DNA from: G020353115 sp964389685
GTDB lineage: Bacteria; Bacteroidota; Bacteroidia; Bacteroidales; VadinHA17
Direction: 5' to 3'
Assembly (NCBI GenBank): GCA_964389685.1
Contig: CAYMFM010000006.1
Coordinates: 37,545-101,544, forward strand
DNA: 64,000 nt
The notes under the pieces were generated by a model. It was not told the DNA's origin, searched no databases, and saw only the letters and a program-made list of their open reading frames with translations. Position numbers and translations under genes: made by a program. This document shows positions 44,540-53,070 of the stretch, one piece after another; within the stretch, counting starts at the first letter, position 1, and the number at the start of each line of letters is the position of its first letter.

Positions 44540-45127
44540 TTAATTACTGCCTGAATTATTCAGGTAATCGATGATGCTGGAATTGTCGCTGTTGCATTTC
44601 TGGATCGTATACTGAAATGCTTTCTGCATTTGGGAAGGGATATTTTTAGCTTGTGCTTCCTGGTTGAATTCGAGGATCACTTCTGTTTTTTTCAGGTACC
44701 GTTTGTTTTTAAAGTCTTTTCCACTGAGTCGTGTAACTTTGATCTTTCTTTTGTTGTTTGGCTGCAGGATAAGGCAGATATTCCGGCTGAATTTCTCAAT
44801 GGCTAGCCTGATGTTGTTCGGATCAATCTCTTTCAACGGAAGCTCATAAACCGATTTGACCATGGGTTTTCCTTCCGTCTTGTCGTAGCGTTCCAGGATC
44901 AGTTTACAACCCTTTATCTGAGCCAGTTTGAAGAAGCGGATATCATTTCCGTATTCGAATTCTTTCAGACTTAACTGCTTCCGAATGAGAACGGTTGTGC
45001 TGGATTCGATGTTTTTTCCAATCCATACCAGTGCATCCTCCTGGTTGATGAAATCCTGACCACGAACCACAAGGTGGAATGACATGAAAACAATCAATCC
45101 GAAAAGAGTTCCTGCCTTTCGCTTCAT
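44540..45127 (-). CDS. Secreted protein of unknown function
   Basis: This 195-residue protein has a signal peptide (cleavage near VVRGQ). The rest is mixed alpha/beta, with many Lys and Asn and only two cysteines. No motif is recognised. It is neither a lipoprotein nor a membrane protein. Placed alone between repeats. A genuine gene judged by length, signal peptide and clean start. Confidence 0.55.
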   Translation of the reverse strand: MKRKAGTLFGLIVFMSFHLVVRGQDFINQEDALVWIGKNIESSTTVLIRKQLSLKEFEYGNDIRFFKLAQIKGCKLILERYDKTEGKPMVKSVYELPLKEIDPNNIRLAIEKFSRNICLILQPNNKRKIKVTRLSGKDFKNKRYLKKTEVILEFNQEAQAKNIPSQMQKAFQYTIQKCNSDNSSIIDYLNNSGSN

Positions 45128-45632
45128 TTAAATTGCCGGTAAACCAAAAGCTCCAATTCGTCTCATCTGGGAGACGTTCCTGGAGATCTGTATGCACGCC
45201 ACGGGGGCATGAATTCAATAGGTTGAAAATCATTACAAAGATAGTTATTTTTTACGTTAGAATTCCTACATTGGACTACAAATAGTCCATGGAATAATGT
45301 ATTAGCTTTGCTCCAGAGGAGCAAAACATTGGTAGAAAATATCTATCCGAAAAAAAAACATCGCGCCGTAGGTGCGAAACAATGTATTTGTCAAACCACT
45401 TAAAATCCCCCTCAATCCCCCTTTGAAAAAGGGGGACGGATTCTGCTATCATTTATTTCAATATATTTATAATATATTTTTGAAAGTCAGGATTCTAGAG
45501 ATTAGGAAAAGGAATCTGTCTTTTGAACAATCGGAGTACATTTGACAGGCACGAACACCGATGAACGAGTGATATTAATGGTTTTCGTAATCTCACATGG
45601 GAAGTTGGATGTAAGATTTAAGGTAAGATTTT
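45128..45632. repeat. 505-bp spacer with repeat units
   Basis: No gene. TGCTCCAGAGGAGCA at 45309 followed by AAACATTGGTAG, and CGCGCCGTAGGTGCG at 45362, are two units of the CGCTCC...GGAGCG family in reverse orientation, 53 bases apart. CCCCCTTTGAAAAAGGGGG is near 45417-45435. The rest is AT-rich and featureless. Confidence 0.6.
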
Positions 45633-46681
45633 CTATTTAAACGACCGGATCTCCTCATCAATGGCATTCAAAAGGCTGATGCTATCCACCCATGAATCGT
45701 GGCCCAGTTCCCAAATCATGATGCCTCCATAGTTATTCTCCATGACANNNNNNNNNNNNNNNNNNNNNNNNNNNNNNNNNNNNNNNNNNNNNNNNNNNNN
45801 NNNNNNNNNNNNNNNNNNNNNNNNNNNNNNNNNNNNNNNNNNNNNNNTGAATCGTGGCCCAGTTCCCAAATCATGATGCCTCCATAGTTATTCTCCATGA
45901 CATACCGGGTCTTGGTTTTGATGGTTTCAATGCCATTGTAATAAATATTTGCAACCTGATCAGCATAGGGTGCTTCGGGATACTCTTCGACGATCCGGCT
46001 ATAGGAGATTCCACCGCCGTTGTTGTCAAAATCCCTGCCGTAGAAAGGAACCCCCAGCAGGATCTTTGATTTTGGCCATTGCCTGTAATTGACCCAGTAA
46101 GCCAACCCGGTCGATTGGGCGGTTGAACCGGTACCAATCGCATCTTCATAAGAGGAGTGGGGCCCCGGATCTGACCATGATCCCGTAAAATCATAACACA
46201 TGATCATGATGTCATCTGCGTAATCCCTGATCCTGTCGAGGTAGTGTCTCCCTCCCCAGTCACTGGCATAGAGATCGACGGAGATCTTTTTATTATACGG
46301 TGCAAGATCCTCCTTCAACCCTTTCAGGATGTTGACAAATGCCTGACTCTCATATTGATTTACCGTTCCCGTATATAATCCCGACCAGTATTCCCAGTCA
46401 ATGTCCACCCCGTCAAAACAGTAGGCAAATGCATAGACAACACGTGTGATCTTGTCCCATTGAATGGAATCTATCGGAAGGATATCGTGTTTCCAGGAGG
46501 GGTAAAATCCCACCACCTGCCAGGTATACTCTTTGGGAACAAATGTCGAGGTACAGGCGGGTTCGGTCAAATAGGGATCAACAAAAGGTTCTTCTTCATC
46601 TGAACAGGAAATCAAAAACACGATTAATCCGGCGAACAGGAAAAGAAATGCGGGAATCCGTGGAATCCGGGAACAATTCAT
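45633..46681 (-). CDS. GH18 glycoside hydrolase lipoprotein, shortened barrel, split by an assembly gap
   Basis: A lipoprotein (lipobox FLISC) with GH18 features: FDGVDIDWEYW contains the catalytic Glu, MIMCYDFTGSWSDPGPH and LLGVPFYGRDF follow, and IMIWELGHD is near the end. The frame is broken by 100 N with 55-bp duplicated ends; collapsing these gives 297 residues. Unusually, VVYAFAY runs straight into CFDGVDIDWE. The 60-80 residues that normally lie between, with the S-x-G-G strand, are absent. The enzyme may be inactive or the deletion may be an assembly error. It starts at ATG 46681, right after the upstream aldo/keto reductase stop. Confidence 0.78.
45693..45902. other. Assembly gap: 100 N between two identical 55-bp copies
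   Basis: Bases 45693-45747 and 45848-45902 are identical, with exactly 100 N between (45748-45847). The lengths are the same as at 17357-17566, showing a 55-mer-overlap scaffolding artefact. Confidence 0.95.
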
Positions 46682-46682
46682 A

Positions 46683-47675
46683 CTATCCGAATTTCTGCAT
46701 TTCTGATAGTAGTGTCGAAAGCTTATCATGGTAAAGCTTTTTTAGAAATAGCATATCGTGATCACGGATCTTCTCCAGGTCAGCAATGTTTTGCATCACC
46801 TGGTTTTCATCCCGCATTCCCGGGATGACCGTTGACACTTCCCGGAAGCTGAGATCAAAACGCAGAGCCAGTGCTCCCGATGTCGTTTGATATTTTTTCG
46901 CCATTTCCCAGACTGGCAACAAATATTCTTCTGCCTGCTCAAGGATTTCGGGATTAAGGCGTGTGGCACGGTGATCATCCGCACCAAAACGTGAATTCCG
47001 GTCAAATTTTCCGGTTAACAGTCCAAACTGTAGCGGCATTCTGGCAATCACCCCATAGTGATGATTGGCTATTTCCGGTAAGAGTTCAACGATTCGCTGG
47101 TTGATGATGTTGAGCACGACCTGAAACCCATTGCCAATTCGGTGATGGATCAAGAATTCAATTTCTGGTGCGGGATCATAGGTGTTGAGCGAAATGCCCC
47201 AGTACCGGATTTTTCCCTCCTTTTGCAGATCCTGCATTGCCCGGATGCAGTCTCCTTTTTCCAGGTCAGCCACCCGGGCAGTATGCAACTGGTAATAATC
47301 GATGCTTTCCCGTTTCAGTCTTTTCAGGCTTTGTGAGCAAGCGCGTATCAGGTAATCATAGGAATAGTCGAACAGGATTTCTCCCTTTTCGTTTAGCCGG
47401 TGACCAGCCTTGGTGGCAATGATTACTTCCGGGTGATTCCCAAAAACCTGACCGATCAGTTCCTCGGAGTGTCCCAGTCCATAAAAGTCAGCCGTATCAT
47501 AGAAATTTATTCCCTGCTCAAAAGCTGTTTTCAGTGCCTTGATGGAAGTAGGATCGTCTGTTTTACCCCATCCGATCGGGATTGTTCCGGCATATGCCGG
47601 GCCACCGATTGCCCAGGCTCCAAATCCGATTTCACTGATCCGCAATGCTGTATTTCCAAATCGACGGTAATTCAT
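46683..47675 (-). CDS. Aldo/keto reductase
   Basis: A 330-residue (alpha/beta)8 NAD(P)H-dependent oxidoreductase. FYDTADFYGLG holds the catalytic Asp and Tyr, IATKAGH the Lys and YYQLHTA the His, so the tetrad is complete. Near the end, TVIPGMRDENQV is the cofactor-binding loop. The start MNYRRFGNTALRISEIGFG is standard. It is followed at once by the GH18 lipoprotein gene (two-gene unit). The substrate cannot be told. Confidence 0.92.
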   Translation of the reverse strand: MNYRRFGNTALRISEIGFGAWAIGGPAYAGTIPIGWGKTDDPTSIKALKTAFEQGINFYDTADFYGLGHSEELIGQVFGNHPEVIIATKAGHRLNEKGEILFDYSYDYLIRACSQSLKRLKRESIDYYQLHTARVADLEKGDCIRAMQDLQKEGKIRYWGISLNTYDPAPEIEFLIHHRIGNGFQVVLNIINQRIVELLPEIANHHYGVIARMPLQFGLLTGKFDRNSRFGADDHRATRLNPEILEQAEEYLLPVWEMAKKYQTTSGALALRFDLSFREVSTVIPGMRDENQVMQNIADLEKIRDHDMLFLKKLYHDKLSTLLSEMQKFG

Positions 47676-47720
47676 GGTTTTTGTGAGTTGGTATATTTTA
47701 TTTTTTTGTGTCGCACCTGC

Positions 47721-48047
47721 CTGCCGGCAGGCACGGCTTACGGAGCAGAAATATAGGTGTTATCAAGCGATTTACCAACGTATCGCTCCTACGGAGCGAA
47801 CGGTTTTTCGTGTTCTGTTGTGCTACCAATGTTCCGCACCTACGGAGCGGTATTAATTTTGATCCCCAATGGTCTACCAATGTATCGCTCCTCTGGAGCG
47901 GATTGGTATTCGTCCTCTTTTATGCTATCAAGGTTCCGCTCCGCTGGAGCGGGAATAAGCATGAGAACCATTTTGCTACCAAAGTACCACTCCAATGGAG
48001 CGATTGATTTCCGTTGTTTTATCGCTCTACCGAAATTAGCTTTAATC
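47721..48047 (+). repeat. 51-bp-period palindromic array (about seven units)
   Basis: Units start at 47721 (degenerate), 47772, 47823, 47874, 47925, 47976 and 48027 (partial), exactly 51 apart. Each full unit has ~28 bases of the form CTACCAATGTTCCGCTCC, three variable bases, then GGAGCG. About 23 unrelated bases follow. The palindrome CGCTCCnnnGGAGCG begins at 47784, 47835, 47886, 47937 and 47988. Because 51 is a multiple of three, long stop-free frames arise here by chance and should not be annotated. Single units are at 20767 and 45309. Confidence 0.85.
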
Positions 48048-48167
48048 ATTAAAATTTACCCCGACAGGGGTAGAATAATGAGTAACCACCGGTTATGACC
48101 GGTGGTTAGGATATACGAGAAGATTACAACCCTATAGGGGTTGAATTTTGCTATTTAAAGTATTAAT
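48031..48167. repeat. Composite three-palindrome repeat, copy B
   Basis: TTACCCCGACAGGGGTAGAA, GTAACCACCGGTTATGACCG then GTGG, and CAACCCTATAGGGGTTGAAT appear in the same order and spacing as in copy A (44351-44487). It directly follows the 51-bp array. The remaining bases to 48286 hold no gene. Confidence 0.85.
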
Positions 48168-48286
48168 ATCATCCAGACTCTGAATAAAAAATTTGGCTAT
48201 TGAATAAGCACATATATCTTAAAACAATAAAACAAATCTGTTACCTGAATACTGAAGAAATACAAGGCAGGTAGGTGCGAAACTAA

Positions 48287-49354
48287 TTATTTTTTACACT
48301 GTATAAGGGTATGACTCAAACCGATTCCATCTTTCTGCTTGACGATTCGTAAACCGGCTTTCTCAATATACCCGATCATCTCTTCTGAATGGTACATCCT
48401 GCTGGTCCCGTTTGCCATGGCGGTAAAATAGAGGGATGTCATGTTCAGGCAGAAGGAGGAGATCTCAAAACGCTGCCTGTCCCAGTATGTATCCAGGATA
48501 AGTATTGAACCATTTGCGGAGAGGGCGTTCCTGGCTTTCAGCAGCAATTCAACAATATCTTCACCACTAAAACAATCCAGGAACTGACTCATCCAGATGA
48601 TGTCATAGGGTTTGGGATAGGGTTTGGAGTGGTCGAGCAGGTCGATGGGGTAGGTGTCAATCCGTTCCTGGAATCCATGTTCCCGGATGTTTTGTTCTGC
48701 CATCTCAAGCTGTCCCGGATGGTCCAGGATGGTGATCTTAACAGAATCTGAATGGTTTGCACAACGGATGGAAAACTTCCCTGTATTGCCGCCGACATCG
48801 AGAATATTTTCCGGTTTCTCTTCGAACAGTACCGGGATCACCTCTTCGAACGCTTTGTCGGAATAAAAATGATCAAACCCAAACCAGCTTTCCTTCACCT
48901 TTTCCGGTAACTTTGAGAGTCCCTCGTAGATGGTATCCCAGTCCCCGAAGACCTTGAGCCCTGCAGGTCGCCGGGTTTGTACTGCCTCCTCAAGATGGAA
49001 CATCCCCTTATAGCAGACGTCATGAACGAAGTCCATGTTTACATTGGTCATTTTGTCAGTGACAATAAAATGTCCGGTTTTGGTCAGGGAATAATTTTTA
49101 CCCTTGAGGTATAGTACACCGATGCTCAAACCTGCATCGGTAAGGACCTTTACACCGTATAATGGTAGCTCCAACTTTGCGGAGATGGTTTCCGCATCAA
49201 TACCTGCCTCACCTTTATCGTGCAACAAGTTCAGTATGCCGGTATCTCTCAGCACTCTGGCTGCCTGGAAAACAATGGGTCCGAATGCAATTTTCTGTGC
49301 ATTGGACATGGAATCCAATGCTGACCGGTTGTCGGATGTGTAGAAATCAGTCAT
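48287..49354 (-). CDS. SAM-dependent O-methyltransferase-like protein
   Basis: A 355-residue protein. An N-terminal dimerisation/winged-helix part (about 20-110) is followed by a class I methyltransferase domain. ENILDVGGNTGKFSIRC is the SAM-binding motif I, ITILDHPGQLEMA motif II, and ILILDTYWDRQRF lies late in the fold. The layout resembles family-2 O-methyltransferases and those seen beside flexirubin or polyketide clusters in Bacteroidota, though no such cluster is here. The substrate is unknown. Confidence 0.8.
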   Translation of the reverse strand: MTDFYTSDNRSALDSMSNAQKIAFGPIVFQAARVLRDTGILNLLHDKGEAGIDAETISAKLELPLYGVKVLTDAGLSIGVLYLKGKNYSLTKTGHFIVTDKMTNVNMDFVHDVCYKGMFHLEEAVQTRRPAGLKVFGDWDTIYEGLSKLPEKVKESWFGFDHFYSDKAFEEVIPVLFEEKPENILDVGGNTGKFSIRCANHSDSVKITILDHPGQLEMAEQNIREHGFQERIDTYPIDLLDHSKPYPKPYDIIWMSQFLDCFSGEDIVELLLKARNALSANGSILILDTYWDRQRFEISSFCLNMTSLYFTAMANGTSRMYHSEEMIGYIEKAGLRIVKQKDGIGLSHTLIQCKK

Positions 49355-50045
49355 GTATGTAGATTAAGATAAAAGATAAAAGTAACAAGATTAAAGTAAA
49401 TGAAACTATGGGTTCAAGAACACCTGTGTGAATTGAAACCATTCAGTTGAATTCCAGCCTGCCCGGCTGGCAGGCATCCCGCTGAAAAGCGGGATCTGCT
49501 GACGGTTTAACCCGGATTATTCATAAATAATCCTTCCGACGAAGCAATACCACAAATTTGAGTTCATTCCAATCCTCAAATTTGGGTATTTTCTTGTCGG
49601 GGTTTCCCGCATTGCTTCCCTCTACCCATCACACATTCATGCAATGTACTACGTTTTTGCATGAATAATGCGGGTTAACTTGTCAGGGAAATATGTTAAG
49701 TAAAGGTATATAGCTTAAATGGAAAAATAAAATCAATGAATTACATGTTATTGGGTTCCATAATTACACACCCCTCGGTCCCCTCCCCGCCTTGCCAGGC
49801 AGGTTTTTAGAGGGGAAGTGAAAATATTAATCTTCTTGTTGCTTTTCGTAATTCTCGATGTAATTTTTAAACATCAAAAACAAGTTAAAATATTTTTCAT
49901 TACATTCTTTTTCTCCCAAAATCAAGGCCATCGGCCTTGGATTATTGTAGAAATATATTAGAGAGACATAAAAACTCCATCGGAGTTTGATAACTACAAT
50001 AATCGAACACCAATGGTGTTCTCATATTATATTTTTCTTGGCCAA
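49355..50045. repeat. 691-bp spacer with hairpins
   Basis: No gene. It includes CCTGCCCGGCTGGCAGG and TCCCGCTGAAAAGCGGGA (about 49458-49495), the possible MITE at 49507-49682, and a group of short palindromes (AAGGCCATCGGCCTT, ACTCCATCGGAGT, ACACCAATGGTGT; 49923-50020). The last group is of the same short-palindrome style as elsewhere. Confidence 0.5.
49507..49682. mobile_element. Possible MITE-like inverted-repeat element, ~175 bp
   Basis: The ends TTTAACCCGGATTATTCAT and ATGAATAATGCGGGTTAAC are near-perfect inverted repeats. Inside is a long hairpin (49536-49600): CCGACGAAGCAATACC and CAAATTTGAG pair with CTCAAATTTG and GGTATTTTCTTGTCGG. A second stem is ATTCATGCAA/TTGCATGAAT. AATGAATAATCCGGGTTAA also ends the spacer at 53055. 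No coding sequence; no clear target duplication. Confidence 0.4.
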
Positions 50046-52607
50046 CTACCTCATCATCTGCCCAAAAAACACAGCATTGGCGAAGATCTTGCTTGTTCCG
50101 TAACATACTCCCCTGAAGTTGGTATTGTCAAGAATTGAGATAATACTACCCCTTCCACTGGAATGCGTTACAACAAATGGTGCTTCCTTAAGCTTCTCCA
50201 GGTTTTCGGTAGAGATATAGCCGCTGAGCAGGGGATCCTCGGTATAGACTGCCGGATTCGCATAGGGATTGGCACTTTTTTCAGCAAACATTGTCCCCGT
50301 TTTAAAGACGGGTAGCCTGTTCCAGTGATACCCGTAAGCGATCGGATGGGTCAGGTCGATCGATGTTTCGAAAAATCCCCCCGGGATCCTCTGGATGCTG
50401 AAATTCTTAGACCGGTCAATATACCGGGATGCACCTTCCGAATCTGACGATTGAGACCTTTTAAAGGCCAGGTTTATTATCTTGTTCCGGCTCAGCCATT
50501 CATTGGCACCCTTGTATGCAACCAGCGTGTTCCCGGCACTCAGCCACGATTTGAGCCCTTCCAGTTCCCGCTCATTGACTTCCCTGGACAATCCGTCGGT
50601 AAGGATCAGCGTGTTGTAATCAAACAGGTTGACCCGGCTGAATTGCCGTGAATCAACCATGGTAATGGGTATGTGGTACCGCTGGTCGAACTGGTGCCAG
50701 ATCTCCCCGGCATCACGGCTGTTCACTCCGTCACCGATCACCATCAGGATCTCAGGTTTTTCAAGGCTTGCAAAATCACCACTTCCCAGGTCAATCCCCT
50801 CGGGTGTCCATCCGGTTGTGGTGGCATAGAAATCAATGCCATCCCGTACGGCAAGCGATTGCAGCAGTGTATAGATCACCTCCCGTTTCAGGTTTTGCCC
50901 GGCAACGGGAATGAAAATTGTCCCGTACGTAAACTTTTCATTGAACTGGCTGTCTTTATAGGTAAATTCCTGTGTGGCGACCTTTGCCCGTAATCCTTTT
51001 GAAAGAATCGTATAGAGTGCCCGGGGCGTATAATACTCATCCCATCGGAACAGGTACCCGTAGGAACTGCTTCCTCCCAGTACTTTCCCTTCATAAAACC
51101 GGTTTGTGGTATATTCTTCTCCGATCAGTCCGGGAAGCTCTTTTGCCGATCGTACTTCCTGGTAAGGTATGTTAAAGTACAGCGGCATGGTCCAGGTGGA
51201 CACATCGTAAAAGGTGCTGTCCTGATAGCGGGTTACCTTTTCGAACAGGGTTCTGATCATGCGGTATTGCGGTTGGTTCAGGGGGACAATATAAGCATGT
51301 TCCTTTTCAAACCGGACCGGCCTGGCATTCACGTCTGATTTCAGGCGGTATACCTCGATCTGGTGTTGCTGCAACAGTTCAATGAAATGAAAGGTTTTTG
51401 CCCTGTCGTACGGATCGCCGAACAGGTATCCTTTAACCGGATCTTTTGCTGCTGCACCGGATGCAGAAAGGTAAAACTCTTTCTGGTGATCGAGCAGCTC
51501 CTTTTTAAGTGCAAGACCTGCCTTGAGTGTTGAAATGGAAACGTTAAACTGGTTTCTGATGGTGAACGGGAAGGTGATCAGTCCGTTTTCCGTCTCCCGT
51601 GCATGCCCGCGAATTCCTGCCTGTTCGAACAGAAAACCGATGCCGGAATTGATATCCGGGTAAGCAGATCCTTTGCCAAAATAGAAGTCATCAAAACGTT
51701 CTTCCGAATAGTATTGAGAACCGATCTCGTTCAGTCCTCCTGCAAAATAGGCTGCAATCTTCTTGGTCAGGACAACATTTTGCTGTGGAATTAACGGGTT
51801 TACACGGGTTTGTATCCCGGGTTGGAAGAAAAAAGTTGATCCGGCTCCCATTTCGTGATGATCCGTAACGATGTTCGGCTTCCACTCATGATACCATTTG
51901 ATCCTTGCCTGGCTTTCCGGCTGAGTTAGCAGGAGCCAGTCCCGGTTCAGGTCGAACCAGTAATGGTTGGTCCTGCCTCCCGGCCAGCCCTCGTTAAAAC
52001 CTCTGTTGTTCGGATCGGTAACCAGGTTTTTGCTTTTGTGCATGTTTGCCCAGGTGGAGTGCCTGACCAGCCCATCCGGATTAATACACGGATCAATTAA
52101 AATAATGGCATTGTCAAGCAATTCCTCGATCTCCGGCCCCTGGGCGGCTGCAAGGTAATAGGCGGTTAACAGGGATGAATTAGCCGCACTGGCTTCATTC
52201 CCGTGAACATTGTACCCCAGGTTCAGGAATACGGGCATGTTATTGACGTTCATCCCCTGTGATTGATCCGGATCACAGAGTTTCAGGTGTTCAGCCCGCA
52301 ATGCTTCCAGGTTTTTAAGGTTTTCCGGGGAGGTAAAAACCAGGTGTACCAGGGTTCTTCCCTCAAAGGTACGACCATATGGTTCAAGAACAGCCCGGTC
52401 GGATACCCTGGCAATCTCGTTCATATAGAGCAGCAGTTTATCGTGGGTGATATGCCATTCCCCCACCTGGTGCCCGATAATTGATTCCGGTGTGGGTATG
52501 GATTCATCATAAGAGATCCCTTCAGGGAGATAGTAATCAAGACTCACCTGTGCTGATACGGAGGTGATACAGACTGTGCAAAGCACGATTAAAAACGATC
52601 TTTTCAT
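50046..52607 (-). CDS. Secreted M14 zinc carboxypeptidase
   Basis: An 853-residue exported peptidase with signal peptide (cleavage near SVSAQ). The M14 domain covers about residues 55-370: YNVHGNEAS supplies HxxE zinc ligands, FDLNRDW and DHHEMGAG supply the substrate Arg and third zinc His, and RETENGLITFPF the catalytic Glu. The remaining ~450 residues look like a glutamine-amidotransferase-type or beta-rich extension (VMVIGDGVNSRDAG), as in large Bacteroidota M14 proteins. It degrades extracellular peptides. Confidence 0.88.
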   Translation of the reverse strand: MKRSFLIVLCTVCITSVSAQVSLDYYLPEGISYDESIPTPESIIGHQVGEWHITHDKLLLYMNEIARVSDRAVLEPYGRTFEGRTLVHLVFTSPENLKNLEALRAEHLKLCDPDQSQGMNVNNMPVFLNLGYNVHGNEASAANSSLLTAYYLAAAQGPEIEELLDNAIILIDPCINPDGLVRHSTWANMHKSKNLVTDPNNRGFNEGWPGGRTNHYWFDLNRDWLLLTQPESQARIKWYHEWKPNIVTDHHEMGAGSTFFFQPGIQTRVNPLIPQQNVVLTKKIAAYFAGGLNEIGSQYYSEERFDDFYFGKGSAYPDINSGIGFLFEQAGIRGHARETENGLITFPFTIRNQFNVSISTLKAGLALKKELLDHQKEFYLSASGAAAKDPVKGYLFGDPYDRAKTFHFIELLQQHQIEVYRLKSDVNARPVRFEKEHAYIVPLNQPQYRMIRTLFEKVTRYQDSTFYDVSTWTMPLYFNIPYQEVRSAKELPGLIGEEYTTNRFYEGKVLGGSSSYGYLFRWDEYYTPRALYTILSKGLRAKVATQEFTYKDSQFNEKFTYGTIFIPVAGQNLKREVIYTLLQSLAVRDGIDFYATTTGWTPEGIDLGSGDFASLEKPEILMVIGDGVNSRDAGEIWHQFDQRYHIPITMVDSRQFSRVNLFDYNTLILTDGLSREVNERELEGLKSWLSAGNTLVAYKGANEWLSRNKIINLAFKRSQSSDSEGASRYIDRSKNFSIQRIPGGFFETSIDLTHPIAYGYHWNRLPVFKTGTMFAEKSANPYANPAVYTEDPLLSGYISTENLEKLKEAPFVVTHSSGRGSIISILDNTNFRGVCYGTSKIFANAVFFGQMMR

Positions 52608-53070
52608 GATATGTAACGTTATAAAATGGTGGATTGGTAAACGGTATTATGGAAACCCGAATATAGAAATAATCCTGGAATTATTTTTGAGTTTTACAGC
52701 ATAGGAAGCAAATGTATGTGGGATTATTAATGAATAACCCATTGTGCGGTTTAAACATTGGAGGTTCTAACTATTCTCTGTTAGTTTATTTCATTGTTAT
52801 TAATCTATTTATCAGGCCGATAGGCCTGTAATATTGCAGCACAGGGCATCGCCCTGTGTTTTAGGAGAATAAATTATTCGAAGCCCTGAAGGGGCGTTAT
52901 ATATTTTGACCGTATTTCGCCCCTACAGGGCTCTTTTATATAATTATTCATCAACACAGGGCGATGCCCTGTGCTGCTAAATCAAAGCCCTTCAGGCTAT
53001 TTATATTAGACCATAACTTTCGATTAATGTTACTATACAAACCGCACAACGCGTTAATGAATAATCCGGG
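52608..53070. repeat. 463-bp spacer with GCCCTG composite repeat
   Basis: No gene. GGCCGATAGGCC (about 52814), ACAGGGCATCGCCCTGTG (52841-52858), AGCCCTGAAGGGGC (52881), GCCCCTACAGGGCT (52919) and ACACAGGGCGATGCCCTGTG (52954-52973) match the composite at 24.7 kb. AATGAATAATCCGGGTTAA at 53055 resembles the end of the possible MITE at 49.5 kb. Confidence 0.65.

Noticed and set aside
47721..48047. CRISPR array
   Set aside because: Repeats diverge too much between units, the palindromic centre varies, related single units occur elsewhere, and no cas genes are in the window.
47708..48098. Open frames of 99 and 113 codons across the 51-bp array
   Set aside because: The 17-residue periodic proteins (TNVxLLRSG type) follow from the DNA repeat, which has no stops in several frames. 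Non-coding repeat is the simpler reading.
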